Shown here: piece after piece, positions 49,001 through 56,174 of the stretch
How the letters are laid out: the number at the start of each line of letters is the position of its first letter
Numbering within the stretch: position 1 is the stretch's first letter
Assembly: GCA_030639305.1 (NCBI GenBank)
Contig: DAOWCY010000013.1
Coordinates: 1-57,929, forward strand
From: JAGLQA01 sp023135565
GTDB lineage: Bacteria; Acidobacteriota; Aminicenantia; UBA2199
Length of the DNA: 57,929 nucleotides
Reading direction: 5' to 3'
The notes under the pieces: generated by a model
Seen by the model: the letters and a program-made list of their open reading frames with translations, nothing else
Database searches by the model: none
What the model was told of the DNA's origin: nothing
Position numbers and translations under genes: made by a program

Positions 49001-49377
49001 AAGCGCTGGCTTTTAGTCCCGGCGGCAGATTCCTGGCCTCCGGCGGTTTAGACGGAACTATTTTTCTTTGGGATTTAAAGGGTAAGGATGATGAGTGGAG
49101 AGATAAATCTCCGGACATAATCCTCGACATTAACAATAATTTGAAAATCCTATCGCTTGATTTTATCAAATTAAATCTCCAGGGTGAAGACGAAACATAC
49201 TTGATATTTAGTGATGAAATAAAATTACACATTTGTCCCACCAGACCTCAAGTTTTTTATAAGAAACTTTGCATAAGAAAATCCAGAGAATTAAGTCAAG
49301 ATGAATGGAATCAATATGTGGGTGAATCTATAAAACAAAAAAATATTGCCATTTGTTCTTCGGAAAAGGAGAAATAG
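46042..49377 (+). CDS. nSTAND1 ATPase with membrane helix, coiled coil and WD40 repeats
   Basis: 1111 residues. The novel-STAND-1 family opening NPFPGLRPFEEGEEQFFFGR is followed by Walker A GPSGSGKSSLIK (near 50), Walker B LIVVDQFEELFRFS (near 145), a sensor LLAMRSDFLGEC and a winged-helix region to ~470. A single transmembrane helix VIITIIVIAFISITFSIYAG (~488-508) leads into a ~110-residue alanine/glutamate/lysine coiled coil. The last ~450 residues hold degenerate WD40 blades; clearest are NWLASGNESGEIHLF and VKALAFSPGGRFLASGGLDG. The helix would put the ATPase and the propeller on opposite sides of the inner membrane, or act as an anchor. It overlaps the TIR-array gene by 11 bases. Confidence 0.88.
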   Translation: MTNNKTTANPFPGLRPFEEGEEQFFFGRDKAVVELLSRLRTSRFLTLIGPSGSGKSSLIKVGLFPSLHGGLMVGAGSRWRVELFRPFSPEDHPIANLSTALSRAGIFGRSDFIETALRRSSRGLVDVVKARLPHQENFLIVVDQFEELFRFSKEERKRRDGIRESAAFINLLIECSHQKELPIYILLAMRSDFLGECTEFRDLPEAINKSLYLVPRMKRRELKAAVTGPIAVNGAGISTRLLSLLLNDVSDNPDQLPILQHALMRTWDYWAMNRADGESLDLEYYEAVGGMESALSRHAEEAFADLKTGRKQAICEKMFKLLTQMGEKGQGIRRLAKVGEISRVTGARVEEVIEVIDKFRQPGRTFLMPPIKEKLKADHYIDISHESLMRIWTRLVRWVREESNAAETYRDLSNTAVLYEKGKKSLLIDPELMLTQKWYERDKPNTEWAERYDPDFVRAIDFLEASKEQQDKEIAEKEKERRAKIKRVIITIIVIAFISITFSIYAGLGWNEAKEQKKEAEAQKQNAISAKNLAQQNEMEANRQKEIADKEKSSAITARDEEKKAKNLAEKKEQEASRARMVAEKNRVRAEQEERKAKESAVKEKIQGLTADMNKEEAGFLQYLAKAKELAVHSSAEAKDMELKALLALTAYRINEKAYEKLKVSTQDTFDKFNEKNLDEFGEKKEFAGAYKKLKAEHKRLQTKSKKESVPAEIFAALREAYIASSESKDILYEDAESWALTVTAGNRIVFSSREGKQNEKIVNTSLQHSDSKLPAITDIKKHPLPQNITINAIIETKERLFCGTWEGSTFFWKKKKWKQNNQIKPELLSKHKAKISAMAFSEQRNYLLYSVDNIIHIHDLKDMSKTEIILEKENSRRTPEEKVYIRALAVIEDINSNQSFLIAAGEQGKFFYWDLSEDKKKKRELNAKFESSGFYTMAYNPHRNWLASGNESGEIHLFANFHCENLRSNTNIQRKKFHKEHKGIVKALAFSPGGRFLASGGLDGTIFLWDLKGKDDEWRDKSPDIILDINNNLKILSLDFIKLNLQGEDETYLIFSDEIKLHICPTRPQVFYKKLCIRKSRELSQDEWNQYVGESIKQKNIAICSSEKEK

Positions 49378-49396
49378 GACTGGCATGGAGAGAACG

Positions 49397-50602
49397 ATGA
49401 AAACTAATCCTAAAAAAAAGAGCTGTCAAATCCTGCTCGTGTTTATAATGATCTTTGCATCACTTACCAATAACTATGGCAGTAAGACAAGTAACAATGA
49501 CAAATGTAAAAAAATTAAAAAAATTGCACAAAAGATGAAGGAGGCTTATGACAACGGGAACTTAAAAGGAGTAATCAGGTTGTACAGGGAGGATTGCTTT
49601 GAAAAAAATACTAAGGAGACCAATATCAAACCGGGAAAAGAGGAAAAAGGATTTAAAACTTGTCCAAAAGAAATGCGAGCCAAGATATACCACTGGGTTG
49701 TTCATTCATATTACGCATTAGACAAAACAGGAAAGGCGGAACCTTATCTAAAAAAATTACAACTCCTCAGACGAAAAGGAAAAAAGGTCCAATACGACTA
49801 CTGGCTTCCCATAAAAAATGAAATTGAAAAATACGCTGTGGTACCCAGGCTGCTTTTTGGATTTCATGTCGGTTTTAATTCTACCAAAGCACATCCACTC
49901 ACCCGTTATCCCATTATAAAGCCCGCCTATGCAATGGAGACGGATGTTTACGGCAAAGAATATACCGCAGCCGATTCCCTGGGCACCAAGATAGGTTTTA
50001 TGGGAGAATATGCCCTGACAAAAAAACTATCGGTAGTCCTACAACCTTCTGGCATATTGATGAAGTATCGATATAAAAACAGCTTGAAGTTTGACAGACC
50101 GGGAGAAAGTGAGCCAATTACGGTGGAATTCATACACCAGCAGACGTTATACTATTGGGAATTACCTATTCTTCTAAAATATCGAAAATATCAATATTCA
50201 AAATTGGAATTACAACCCTTTCTACAAGCCGGAGTATATTTCCGTATCCCAGACCCCTTCAATAAATCGAAGAATGAAGTGAAATTATACGAGAACGAAG
50301 AATTCAAAGACGAAACTGGAACCGATATAAATGAATTATTTAATAAATTTAACGGAGGTTACTGTGTAGGAGCCGGTATTCACTGGGTGACAGGTTTCAG
50401 AGATCTGCGCGTGGAAATTGAAATCATTTATAAACATGGGTTCAATAATATTGTAAATGGAAACCATCGTTATGATTATAAATATAATAAACTCATTTTT
50501 GGATATTATGATGTTTTTGATGACATGAAATTAAGTAACTGGGATTTTTCCATTAAACTTTTAGTACCCGTGTATTTCAAGCTTTTCAGGAGGAAAAAAT
50601 AG
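49397..50602 (+). CDS. PorT-like outer-membrane beta-barrel protein
   Basis: ~401 residues. Signal peptide KSCQILLVFIMIFASLTNNYG, a ~110-residue charged periplasmic region with TPR-like helices (CPKEMRAKIYHWVVHSYYAL), then an eight-stranded type barrel: LLFGFHVGFNSTKAHP, GFMGEYALTKKLSVVLQPSG, YYWELPILLKYRKY, LQPFLQAGVYFR, and VGAGIHWVTGF. ATG 49397 has GGAG seven bases upstream; ATG 49385 is possible. It begins 19 bases after the nSTAND1 stop and ends one base before the next gene, so it is coupled to the operon. Role presumably surface sensing or anchoring. Confidence 0.75.
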   Translation: MKTNPKKKSCQILLVFIMIFASLTNNYGSKTSNNDKCKKIKKIAQKMKEAYDNGNLKGVIRLYREDCFEKNTKETNIKPGKEEKGFKTCPKEMRAKIYHWVVHSYYALDKTGKAEPYLKKLQLLRRKGKKVQYDYWLPIKNEIEKYAVVPRLLFGFHVGFNSTKAHPLTRYPIIKPAYAMETDVYGKEYTAADSLGTKIGFMGEYALTKKLSVVLQPSGILMKYRYKNSLKFDRPGESEPITVEFIHQQTLYYWELPILLKYRKYQYSKLELQPFLQAGVYFRIPDPFNKSKNEVKLYENEEFKDETGTDINELFNKFNGGYCVGAGIHWVTGFRDLRVEIEIIYKHGFNNIVNGNHRYDYKYNKLIFGYYDVFDDMKLSNWDFSIKLLVPVYFKLFRRKK

Positions 50603-50603
50603 C

Positions 50604-51935
50604 ATGATTACCAGTAAAAAAAAAAATAGATCACAGCGCTCAAAACCAGGAATGATTCCTGACTGTGCGTACCCGCAGGCAGACAAAAAATGTTGGGATA
50701 GTGGGGTATTGCGGATTTTTATCTTACCCCTTTTTGTTGTTTTCTTTTTATTTCTTGTTTCCTGCAAGCCCCGAACCCAGGGAAACGACCCTACTGGAAG
50801 CTTTAGTAATATTTACGATAAACGGGATACAAGCAATTATACTGCCCTGGATGTCAAACAAACTACGGATGGCGGGTATATAATATTGGCAATGACTGAT
50901 AGTTGTCCCTATTTGTTGAGAGTCGATAAGTATGGTGATTTTGTGTGGGATACCGATACCGAAGCCCTTGGCGATTATTTTGAACCTGCCCCAGTTGTCC
51001 TTGTATCAGGTACAGAATATTTTTTTTTCTGTAATGTGATTAGAAAAGAGACTAAATACAGGCACCTCGCCCTACTAAAATTTAGCGAACCGGATAATAG
51101 CTTCATCGAGGTTGATTTATCCAGTTTTTTTCTCGATATCGCTAATATTGTTCCTATGGATGCAAAGATAATGTCCAATAAAGATATTATATTACTGGCT
51201 TTGAATTCACTACATTACAGGGTTTTGCTGCATAGGATAAAACCCGACGGCAAAAAAGCCTGGCGAAGAGATTACAATTTTTGTATTTCCTGCTCGGCAA
51301 AGTATCCATTCCTTGACCGGCGGTTCCATTTTATAGAGTCGATAGAAAAATCTGAAGAGAACTACTATAACGTCCACAGCTTTTTATATGAGGACATAGC
51401 TCAGTATCCGGCCTGTTTTGAAATAACAACTCTAAACCCGGCAACTGGAGAACTTGTTGAAACAAATACTCTCAATAAACCTTTTATTGCCACGGTCTGG
51501 CACAGCAGCGATAGATTCTCGGCGGCATACATAAATAATGATATTGTTTCCTTTTTCATAAATTCTGAAAAAAAAGTAGATTGGGAAACACAGCAATTTC
51601 AAATCGATTCAAATGAAGGACTTGAGCAGATTGAACTGCTTGAAGATAAGCCGGTTTTTATTAAGACCGCTGTTGTGAATGGTCAAACAATCGTTTTTTT
51701 TGCAGGCAGCAGCAAAAGCGACCAAATAGTACTGTATACTTACTCCGTATCCAGCGGTATATGCCTGGATAAAAAATATTTCGGCGGCACTCGTTTTTAT
51801 GAAGCTGCCGGGTTAATAAAAACAGCCGATGGCGGTATAGAGATCCTGGGCACCACCTATTTGGCAAGCCTTTTTGACCGAATATGTTTGTTTAAGCTCT
51901 CTAAGGAAGAGTTAGAAAACATGGTGGGACAATAA
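50604..51935 (+). CDS. Lipoprotein with beta-propeller-like repeats
   Basis: 443 residues. A long basic N-terminus precedes a hydrophobic stretch LPLFVVFFLFLVSC with a lipobox cysteine near residue 53; a TTG at about 50709 would shorten the N-terminus to a normal lipoprotein signal. The rest is beta-rich with TTDGGYIILA, DKYGDFVWDT and KTADGGIEILGTTY motifs, as in bacterial surface propellers. Starts two bases after the barrel stop. Likely a periplasmic or outer-membrane partner of the barrel. No recognised named family. Confidence 0.65.
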   Translation: MITSKKKNRSQRSKPGMIPDCAYPQADKKCWDSGVLRIFILPLFVVFFLFLVSCKPRTQGNDPTGSFSNIYDKRDTSNYTALDVKQTTDGGYIILAMTDSCPYLLRVDKYGDFVWDTDTEALGDYFEPAPVVLVSGTEYFFFCNVIRKETKYRHLALLKFSEPDNSFIEVDLSSFFLDIANIVPMDAKIMSNKDIILLALNSLHYRVLLHRIKPDGKKAWRRDYNFCISCSAKYPFLDRRFHFIESIEKSEENYYNVHSFLYEDIAQYPACFEITTLNPATGELVETNTLNKPFIATVWHSSDRFSAAYINNDIVSFFINSEKKVDWETQQFQIDSNEGLEQIELLEDKPVFIKTAVVNGQTIVFFAGSSKSDQIVLYTYSVSSGICLDKKYFGGTRFYEAAGLIKTADGGIEILGTTYLASLFDRICLFKLSKEELENMVGQ

Positions 51936-51942
51936 GCCAACG

Positions 51943-51975
51943 CCCCGGAAATTTCCGGGGGGTCGCCGGACCCCC
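51943..51975 (+). terminator. Overlapping GC hairpins after the TIR-nSTAND operon
   Basis: CCCCGGAAATTTCCGGGG (51943-51960) is a perfect palindrome. GGGGGTC/GACCCCC (51958-51975) with a GCCG loop overlaps its last G residues, so only one can form at a time. There is no T run, so this is a stem-type or factor-dependent end, or part of a repeat. A family B copy follows at 51985-52030. Confidence 0.45.
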
Positions 51976-52053
51976 TCTGTGGTAAAAACAGCCCCTCAGA
52001 ATCCGCGAATGCCCCTTTGCTGGCGCTGAAAGCTGAGGCCGGCGCTGGCCCCG

Positions 52054-52857
52054 CTAATAAACTAAGGCGCTGTAATAAGCCACTACCCGGTCATAATCAC
52101 CACTGGCTTCACCGGAATTGGTATAACACACACTCTCTACTTTCTTTGCTCCCGCCTCGAGAGCGGCAGCCAACATCATCACCGTGGGCGCCATGCCGCA
52201 CATAGAAATACGCTCCTCTGTCACAACATTAAACAAACCTTTGGGGTCTAAATCTAAAATGCGATCGATGGCTTTCTGATCCTGTTTTTTGGCGGTTTCG
52301 GCATCTAAAAAATGGGTCATGTCCGTCGAAGCAACCACCAACAAGTCACGGTTATCTTGCAATATGGCCCCGATCTCTTTACCGGCTAAAGTCAGGTCCC
52401 TGAGATCATGGGAAGACACGGTGATAGGCAAAATTTTGGCTTCCGGCGCTAAGTACTGGATAAAAGGCACCTGGACTTCCAAAGAGTGCTCCTCTTCCCC
52501 GGCAGCCGAGTCTATGCCAAAAACCCGCGAACCTTCTACTATTTTCGTTCTTAGTTCCGCATCCAAAGGTATATCCCCTAAAGGCGTGTGCCAATAATCA
52601 CTGCCGTCAACCGCAAAATCATGTCCGAAGCTGCGGTGGTTGACTCCCAGGATAATCACAGTGCCGGGTATTTCAACCATGCCGAATCCTTTTCCGGCGC
52701 AGCTCCCGGAATAAACATAACCAGCATGAGGCGAGACCAACCCCAGCACTTTCTTCTTTTCCGCGGATATTTCTACGTATTCAGCCAGCTCTTGTTCCAG
52801 GGCGGCTTTTGAACCGGGATAAAATGTCCCGGCCACTGCAGGTTTTCTAATATTCAT
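52054..52857 (-). CDS. amrB: MEMO1-family protein (AmmeMemoRadiSam protein B)
   Basis: 267 residues. IRKPAVAGTFYPGSKAALEQ at the N-terminus, the metal-site-like SPHAGYVYSGS, ILGVNHRSFG, EEEHSLEVQVPFIQYL and ASTDMTHF, and C-terminal GMAPTVMMLAAALEAGA are the family hallmarks. MEMO proteins are related to extradiol dioxygenases; in bacteria they usually accompany an AMMECR1 protein and a radical SAM enzyme of unknown pathway. Neither partner lies within this window. It has no visible operon partner. Confidence 0.9.
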   Translation of the reverse strand: MNIRKPAVAGTFYPGSKAALEQELAEYVEISAEKKKVLGLVSPHAGYVYSGSCAGKGFGMVEIPGTVIILGVNHRSFGHDFAVDGSDYWHTPLGDIPLDAELRTKIVEGSRVFGIDSAAGEEEHSLEVQVPFIQYLAPEAKILPITVSSHDLRDLTLAGKEIGAILQDNRDLLVVASTDMTHFLDAETAKKQDQKAIDRILDLDPKGLFNVVTEERISMCGMAPTVMMLAAALEAGAKKVESVCYTNSGEASGDYDRVVAYYSALVY

Positions 52858-52911
52858 AACTCAACTCCTGCATACTAATATAAACCTATATTTACTTTCT
52901 GTCAACTATAT

Positions 52912-53236
52912 ATCGAGAGAAATCAGAGGAACTCAAGAGGTCTCAGGAGGAGATCGGGAGAACTCAGGTTGAGGAGGATATCAAGAGGTCTCAGGGGAGA
53001 TCGGGAGAAATCAGGTTGAGGAGGATATCAAGAGGTGATCGAGAGAACTCTCAGAGAAGAACTTTAGCCCCTCAAAGTTTACGAGTTACTCAGCCTCCTA
53101 AATTTTTCGAGCCGCTTCTTCCTTAACCTGAGCCCCTCTTGAGCTCATCCTGAACCCCCTTTCTTGAACTCATCCTGAGTAATAGAAGCCCCTCCTGAGC
53201 TCTCTTGAACTCATCCTGAGACCTCTTGAGTTCTAT
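52912..53236 (+). repeat. Interspersed repeat family D, copy 2: long imperfect inverted repeat
   Basis: The left arm (52912-53060) has repeated GAGATCGGGAGAACTCAGG and GAGGAGGATATCAAGAGGTC units. The right arm (53120-53236) has CTTAACCTGAGCCCCTCTTG and several TTGAACTCATCCTGAG units. The core CTCAGCCTCCTAA matches copy 1 at 29769-30012. The right arm overlaps the coded end of the next gene. Confidence 0.75.
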
Positions 53237-54070
53237 GCTGTATTTGTTCTTCATCTTGCCAGTGGTATAATCGATCTCGGAACCGAGCACGGAATGAGGT
53301 ATGAGGTAAACGATTATCATGACTACTACGGCCATTAATACCCACCAACGGCTTTTTTTCTTCAAAAAGAAAGCCAGCAGCCAGGCTGCAAATGCAATCA
53401 GGGTCTTATTATCGGTTAAGTCGAAACCGAAAGGAAAGCCGGTCCACAGGTCGCCGAAAGCATAATCCTGCACGATAGGGCCCAATATCATTCCGCCGAC
53501 AAAAACAACCAGCAGGGTAATAAGCACCAACCTATCATAATTTCTCTCTTTTCTTAAGGCTTCCATGCCTGTTCGCAGGGCAAAGATAAAACTGAAAAAC
53601 ATCAAAATAATATGAATGATCAACCAGAAAGCAGGCACAGCTCCTTTAAACCGGGCCACAACACTCTTGCCTTTATTGATCAAAAAGCTCTCGTTATCCA
53701 CCACTACCCGCACCGTATATTCGATTTTGGCGGCCATCCGCGTTTTGCCGGGGATTTCTCCTTCCAGGAAATCACCTTCTCTTTTCATTTCTATTTCGTC
53801 TTCTTTCTTTTTCCAATGGTCATTGGGATCTTTGTAGTTTTTATAATTTATAAAAGCCGTCACTGCCTGATCCACTGCTTTAATCTTGACCGGCAGTGTT
53901 TTTTCTATAGTTTGGCTTCTTAATAGTTTGTAACTTACCTGGTTTTCTTGAAAAACCTCAGCGCCTCGCAGCGGATGAGTGGGGCCGGTCAAACGCTGGT
54001 AAACAAAAAACACTAAAGTTAGCACAACGGCTAATACCCATAACAATATCGAAAATGTTTTCTTCTTCAT
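53123..54070 (-). CDS. Hypothetical membrane protein with a repeat-derived tail
   Basis: 315 residues. Helix 1 (FSILLWVLAVVLTLVFFVYQ, ~7-26) is followed by a ~125-residue periplasmic beta-rich domain with PTHPLRGAEVF and paired GDFLEGEIPGKTRMAAKIEY strands. Four to five further helices (~150-265) come after. The last ~40 residues (KRSQDEFKRAQEGL onward) are encoded by the right arm of family D, so the natural end probably lay near DYTTGKMK. GAGGAAAAT precedes ATG 54070. Family not recognised; I cannot assign a function. Confidence 0.65.
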   Translation of the reverse strand: MKKKTFSILLWVLAVVLTLVFFVYQRLTGPTHPLRGAEVFQENQVSYKLLRSQTIEKTLPVKIKAVDQAVTAFINYKNYKDPNDHWKKKEDEIEMKREGDFLEGEIPGKTRMAAKIEYTVRVVVDNESFLINKGKSVVARFKGAVPAFWLIIHIILMFFSFIFALRTGMEALRKERNYDRLVLITLLVVFVGGMILGPIVQDYAFGDLWTGFPFGFDLTDNKTLIAFAAWLLAFFLKKKSRWWVLMAVVVMIIVYLIPHSVLGSEIDYTTGKMKNKYSIELKRSQDEFKRAQEGLLLLRMSSRKGVQDELKRGSG

Positions 54071-54170
54071 TATTTTCCTCCTGGGGCGGCGCCCCGATGT
54101 ATCGAGTCTCTTTTATATCACAAAAAGTGAGATTTTGCAATCTCAAAAATGAAGGAAACCGCCGCAAATA

Positions 54171-54200
54171 TTGATAATACTAAACCATTTATGGTATAAT
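54171..54200 (+). promoter_or_regulatory. Promoter of the histidine kinase/regulator pair
   Basis: TTGATA (54171-54176), 18-base spacer, extended -10 TGGTATAAT (box 54195-54200). The TTG of the -35 is also the first codon of a longer frame; the promoter argues for the start at 54255. Confidence 0.6.
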
Positions 54201-54254
54201 AGGCTTTTCACGGGCGCAGCAAAAAGAATAGCGACTGGCGGACAAACTTGTGAT

Positions 54255-56174
54255 ATGAAAATTAAAGAATATTTCAGAAAATACAAAGCTATCTATTCTA
54301 TTACCGGTCTCTGCCTGACTGCCGTTATCGGCACGGTGCTGATATTTAATTTCTCCAACCGAAAAAACATCGATTTTATTACTCAATATACGGTCGGCAA
54401 AGCCAGGAACGAGTTCAAAACACTGGAAGAAAACTACCGCAATCTCCTCTCCGCTACCATCGAAGCCCTGATCTCCAATAAAGAGATCAGCGCCCTTTTT
54501 GAAGGCCGGGAGCGGGGCAAACTATACATGAAAACTTATGCCCTGTTTCAACATCTAAAGAGTGAGAACGGTATTACCCACTGGTACTTCATCAACCCGG
54601 AACCGGATAAAACTTGTTTTTTGCGGGTGCACGCCCATCAAAAACACAGCGACGTGATTACCAGGGTGACTCTCGATGAATGCATAAAAGACAAAAAAAA
54701 AGGCGGCTTCGGCAAAGAATTGGGCAAAACGGCTTATGCCTTAAGGTTGGTGCAGCCGCACTATTTTAATGACCGCTTGATCGGTTATATGGAATTGGGC
54801 GTGGAGTTAGAAGACTTTTTCAAACAAATGAAGGGCCGCACCGGGAATGAATACGGCCTGCTGGTACTGAAAGAGTTTTTAGACAAAGATAAATGGCAAT
54901 CGGTGATGGCGATGAAAAAGAAGCGCAACAACTGGGACGATATGGATAAAATGCTCTTGTTAAGCAACACATCTCGAGATAATAGTTTGAGCGAATTCAA
55001 CTGCGATATAAAAAAGATCCCTGATGAAGGGATGGTGCTTCAAAAAATAAAACAGGACAATAAAGTCTTTGTCAGGGGTATTTTTCCTTTCTACGACGCA
55101 GCCCAAAGAAAAGTGGGCGGGGTGTTTATTTTGAAAGACATTACGCCTATTTTTGCCGGTATGCAGGCGCAGAAAAGGCAGGTAACCGCCGCTATTATCT
55201 TTTTTTCCACCCTGCTCACCCTGGCGATGATATTCTTTCATACCCGGGCGGAAAAAGAACTGCGCAAGTACCGTTTCCATTTAGAGGATATGATCCGCGA
55301 GAGGACAGCGGAATTAGAAAAAATCAATCGCGACCTGAACCGCGAGATCGGGGAACATAAAGCGTCTCAAGAGGCGCTGAAGCATGAATGGAACGCCCGC
55401 ATCGAGGCTGAGAAGAAACAGGGAGCAGCGGTAAAATTGGTGGAACATTCGGCCCGCCTGGCTTCTATCGGCGTCATGGCGGCAGGTATCACCCACGAGA
55501 TCAACCAGCCCCTCAATGCCATCAAGGTAACGGCAGACAGCATTCGATATTGGCACAAACGCCACCCCGGGGCGCTGCCCGATATGTTTACCGAGCAGTT
55601 GTCCAACATTTCCAAAAGCGTAGACCGCATCGTAGAGATCGTGCAGCATATGCGCACTTTCTGGGTAATCCCCGACAATGCCGAAGTCTCCGCAGTAGAC
55701 CTGGACCAGGCGGTAAAGCGGTCTCTCTCTTTGTTAGACCGGCAGTTGATCAACCACGGTATCGCTTATGAGTTCACGCCGCAGCAAGAGCGGCTTTTCA
55801 TAAAAAGCAACCCGGTGCACTTAGAGCAAATAGTAGCCAACCTGACAGCCAATGCCATGCATTCGGTAGACGAAGCCGGGCGGACAGCAAAAAAAATAAA
55901 AATCAGCACAAAAAAAGATAACGGTTTTGCCGTGCTGACAGTAGAGGATAACGGCGCCGGGCTGCCGGTCGACAGGATCGAAGACCTTTTCGATCCTTTC
56001 TTTTCCACCCGCAAAGCCGGAGAAGGAATGGGCCTCGGTCTGGCCATAGTAAAAAATTATATAGATCGCTGTAAAGGGCAAATAAATGCCGCGAACAACC
56101 GCGGCGGGGGCGCTACTTTTACCGTGTGGTTCCCCCTTTGCGACCGGGAGGCGGTGGAGAGCAGCGGCCCATGA
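54255..56174 (+). CDS. Membrane sensor histidine kinase
   Basis: 639 residues from ATG 54255. Transmembrane helix 1 ~14-33, a ~270-residue extracytoplasmic domain with Cache-like character (HWYFINPEPDKTCFLRVHAH, LIGYMELGVELEDFFKQ), helix 2 ~308-327 (VTAAIIFFSTLLTLAMIFFH) and a coiled linker. Next come the H-box GITHEINQPLNAIK (His near 413) and an HATPase domain: N-box LEQIVANLTANAMHSV, G1 VEDNGAGLP, F-box FFSTRKAGEGMG and G2 GLGLAIV. The C4-dicarboxylate sensor DctB shares this Cache-kinase plan, but the ligand cannot be told. Its stop overlaps the response-regulator start by four bases. Confidence 0.92.
   Translation: MKIKEYFRKYKAIYSITGLCLTAVIGTVLIFNFSNRKNIDFITQYTVGKARNEFKTLEENYRNLLSATIEALISNKEISALFEGRERGKLYMKTYALFQHLKSENGITHWYFINPEPDKTCFLRVHAHQKHSDVITRVTLDECIKDKKKGGFGKELGKTAYALRLVQPHYFNDRLIGYMELGVELEDFFKQMKGRTGNEYGLLVLKEFLDKDKWQSVMAMKKKRNNWDDMDKMLLLSNTSRDNSLSEFNCDIKKIPDEGMVLQKIKQDNKVFVRGIFPFYDAAQRKVGGVFILKDITPIFAGMQAQKRQVTAAIIFFSTLLTLAMIFFHTRAEKELRKYRFHLEDMIRERTAELEKINRDLNREIGEHKASQEALKHEWNARIEAEKKQGAAVKLVEHSARLASIGVMAAGITHEINQPLNAIKVTADSIRYWHKRHPGALPDMFTEQLSNISKSVDRIVEIVQHMRTFWVIPDNAEVSAVDLDQAVKRSLSLLDRQLINHGIAYEFTPQQERLFIKSNPVHLEQIVANLTANAMHSVDEAGRTAKKIKISTKKDNGFAVLTVEDNGAGLPVDRIEDLFDPFFSTRKAGEGMGLGLAIVKNYIDRCKGQINAANNRGGGATFTVWFPLCDREAVESSGP

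Noticed and set aside
54171..54254. Longer start (TTG 54171) for the histidine kinase
   Set aside because: The TTG is the -35 box of a good promoter; the residues before 54255 show no domain character.
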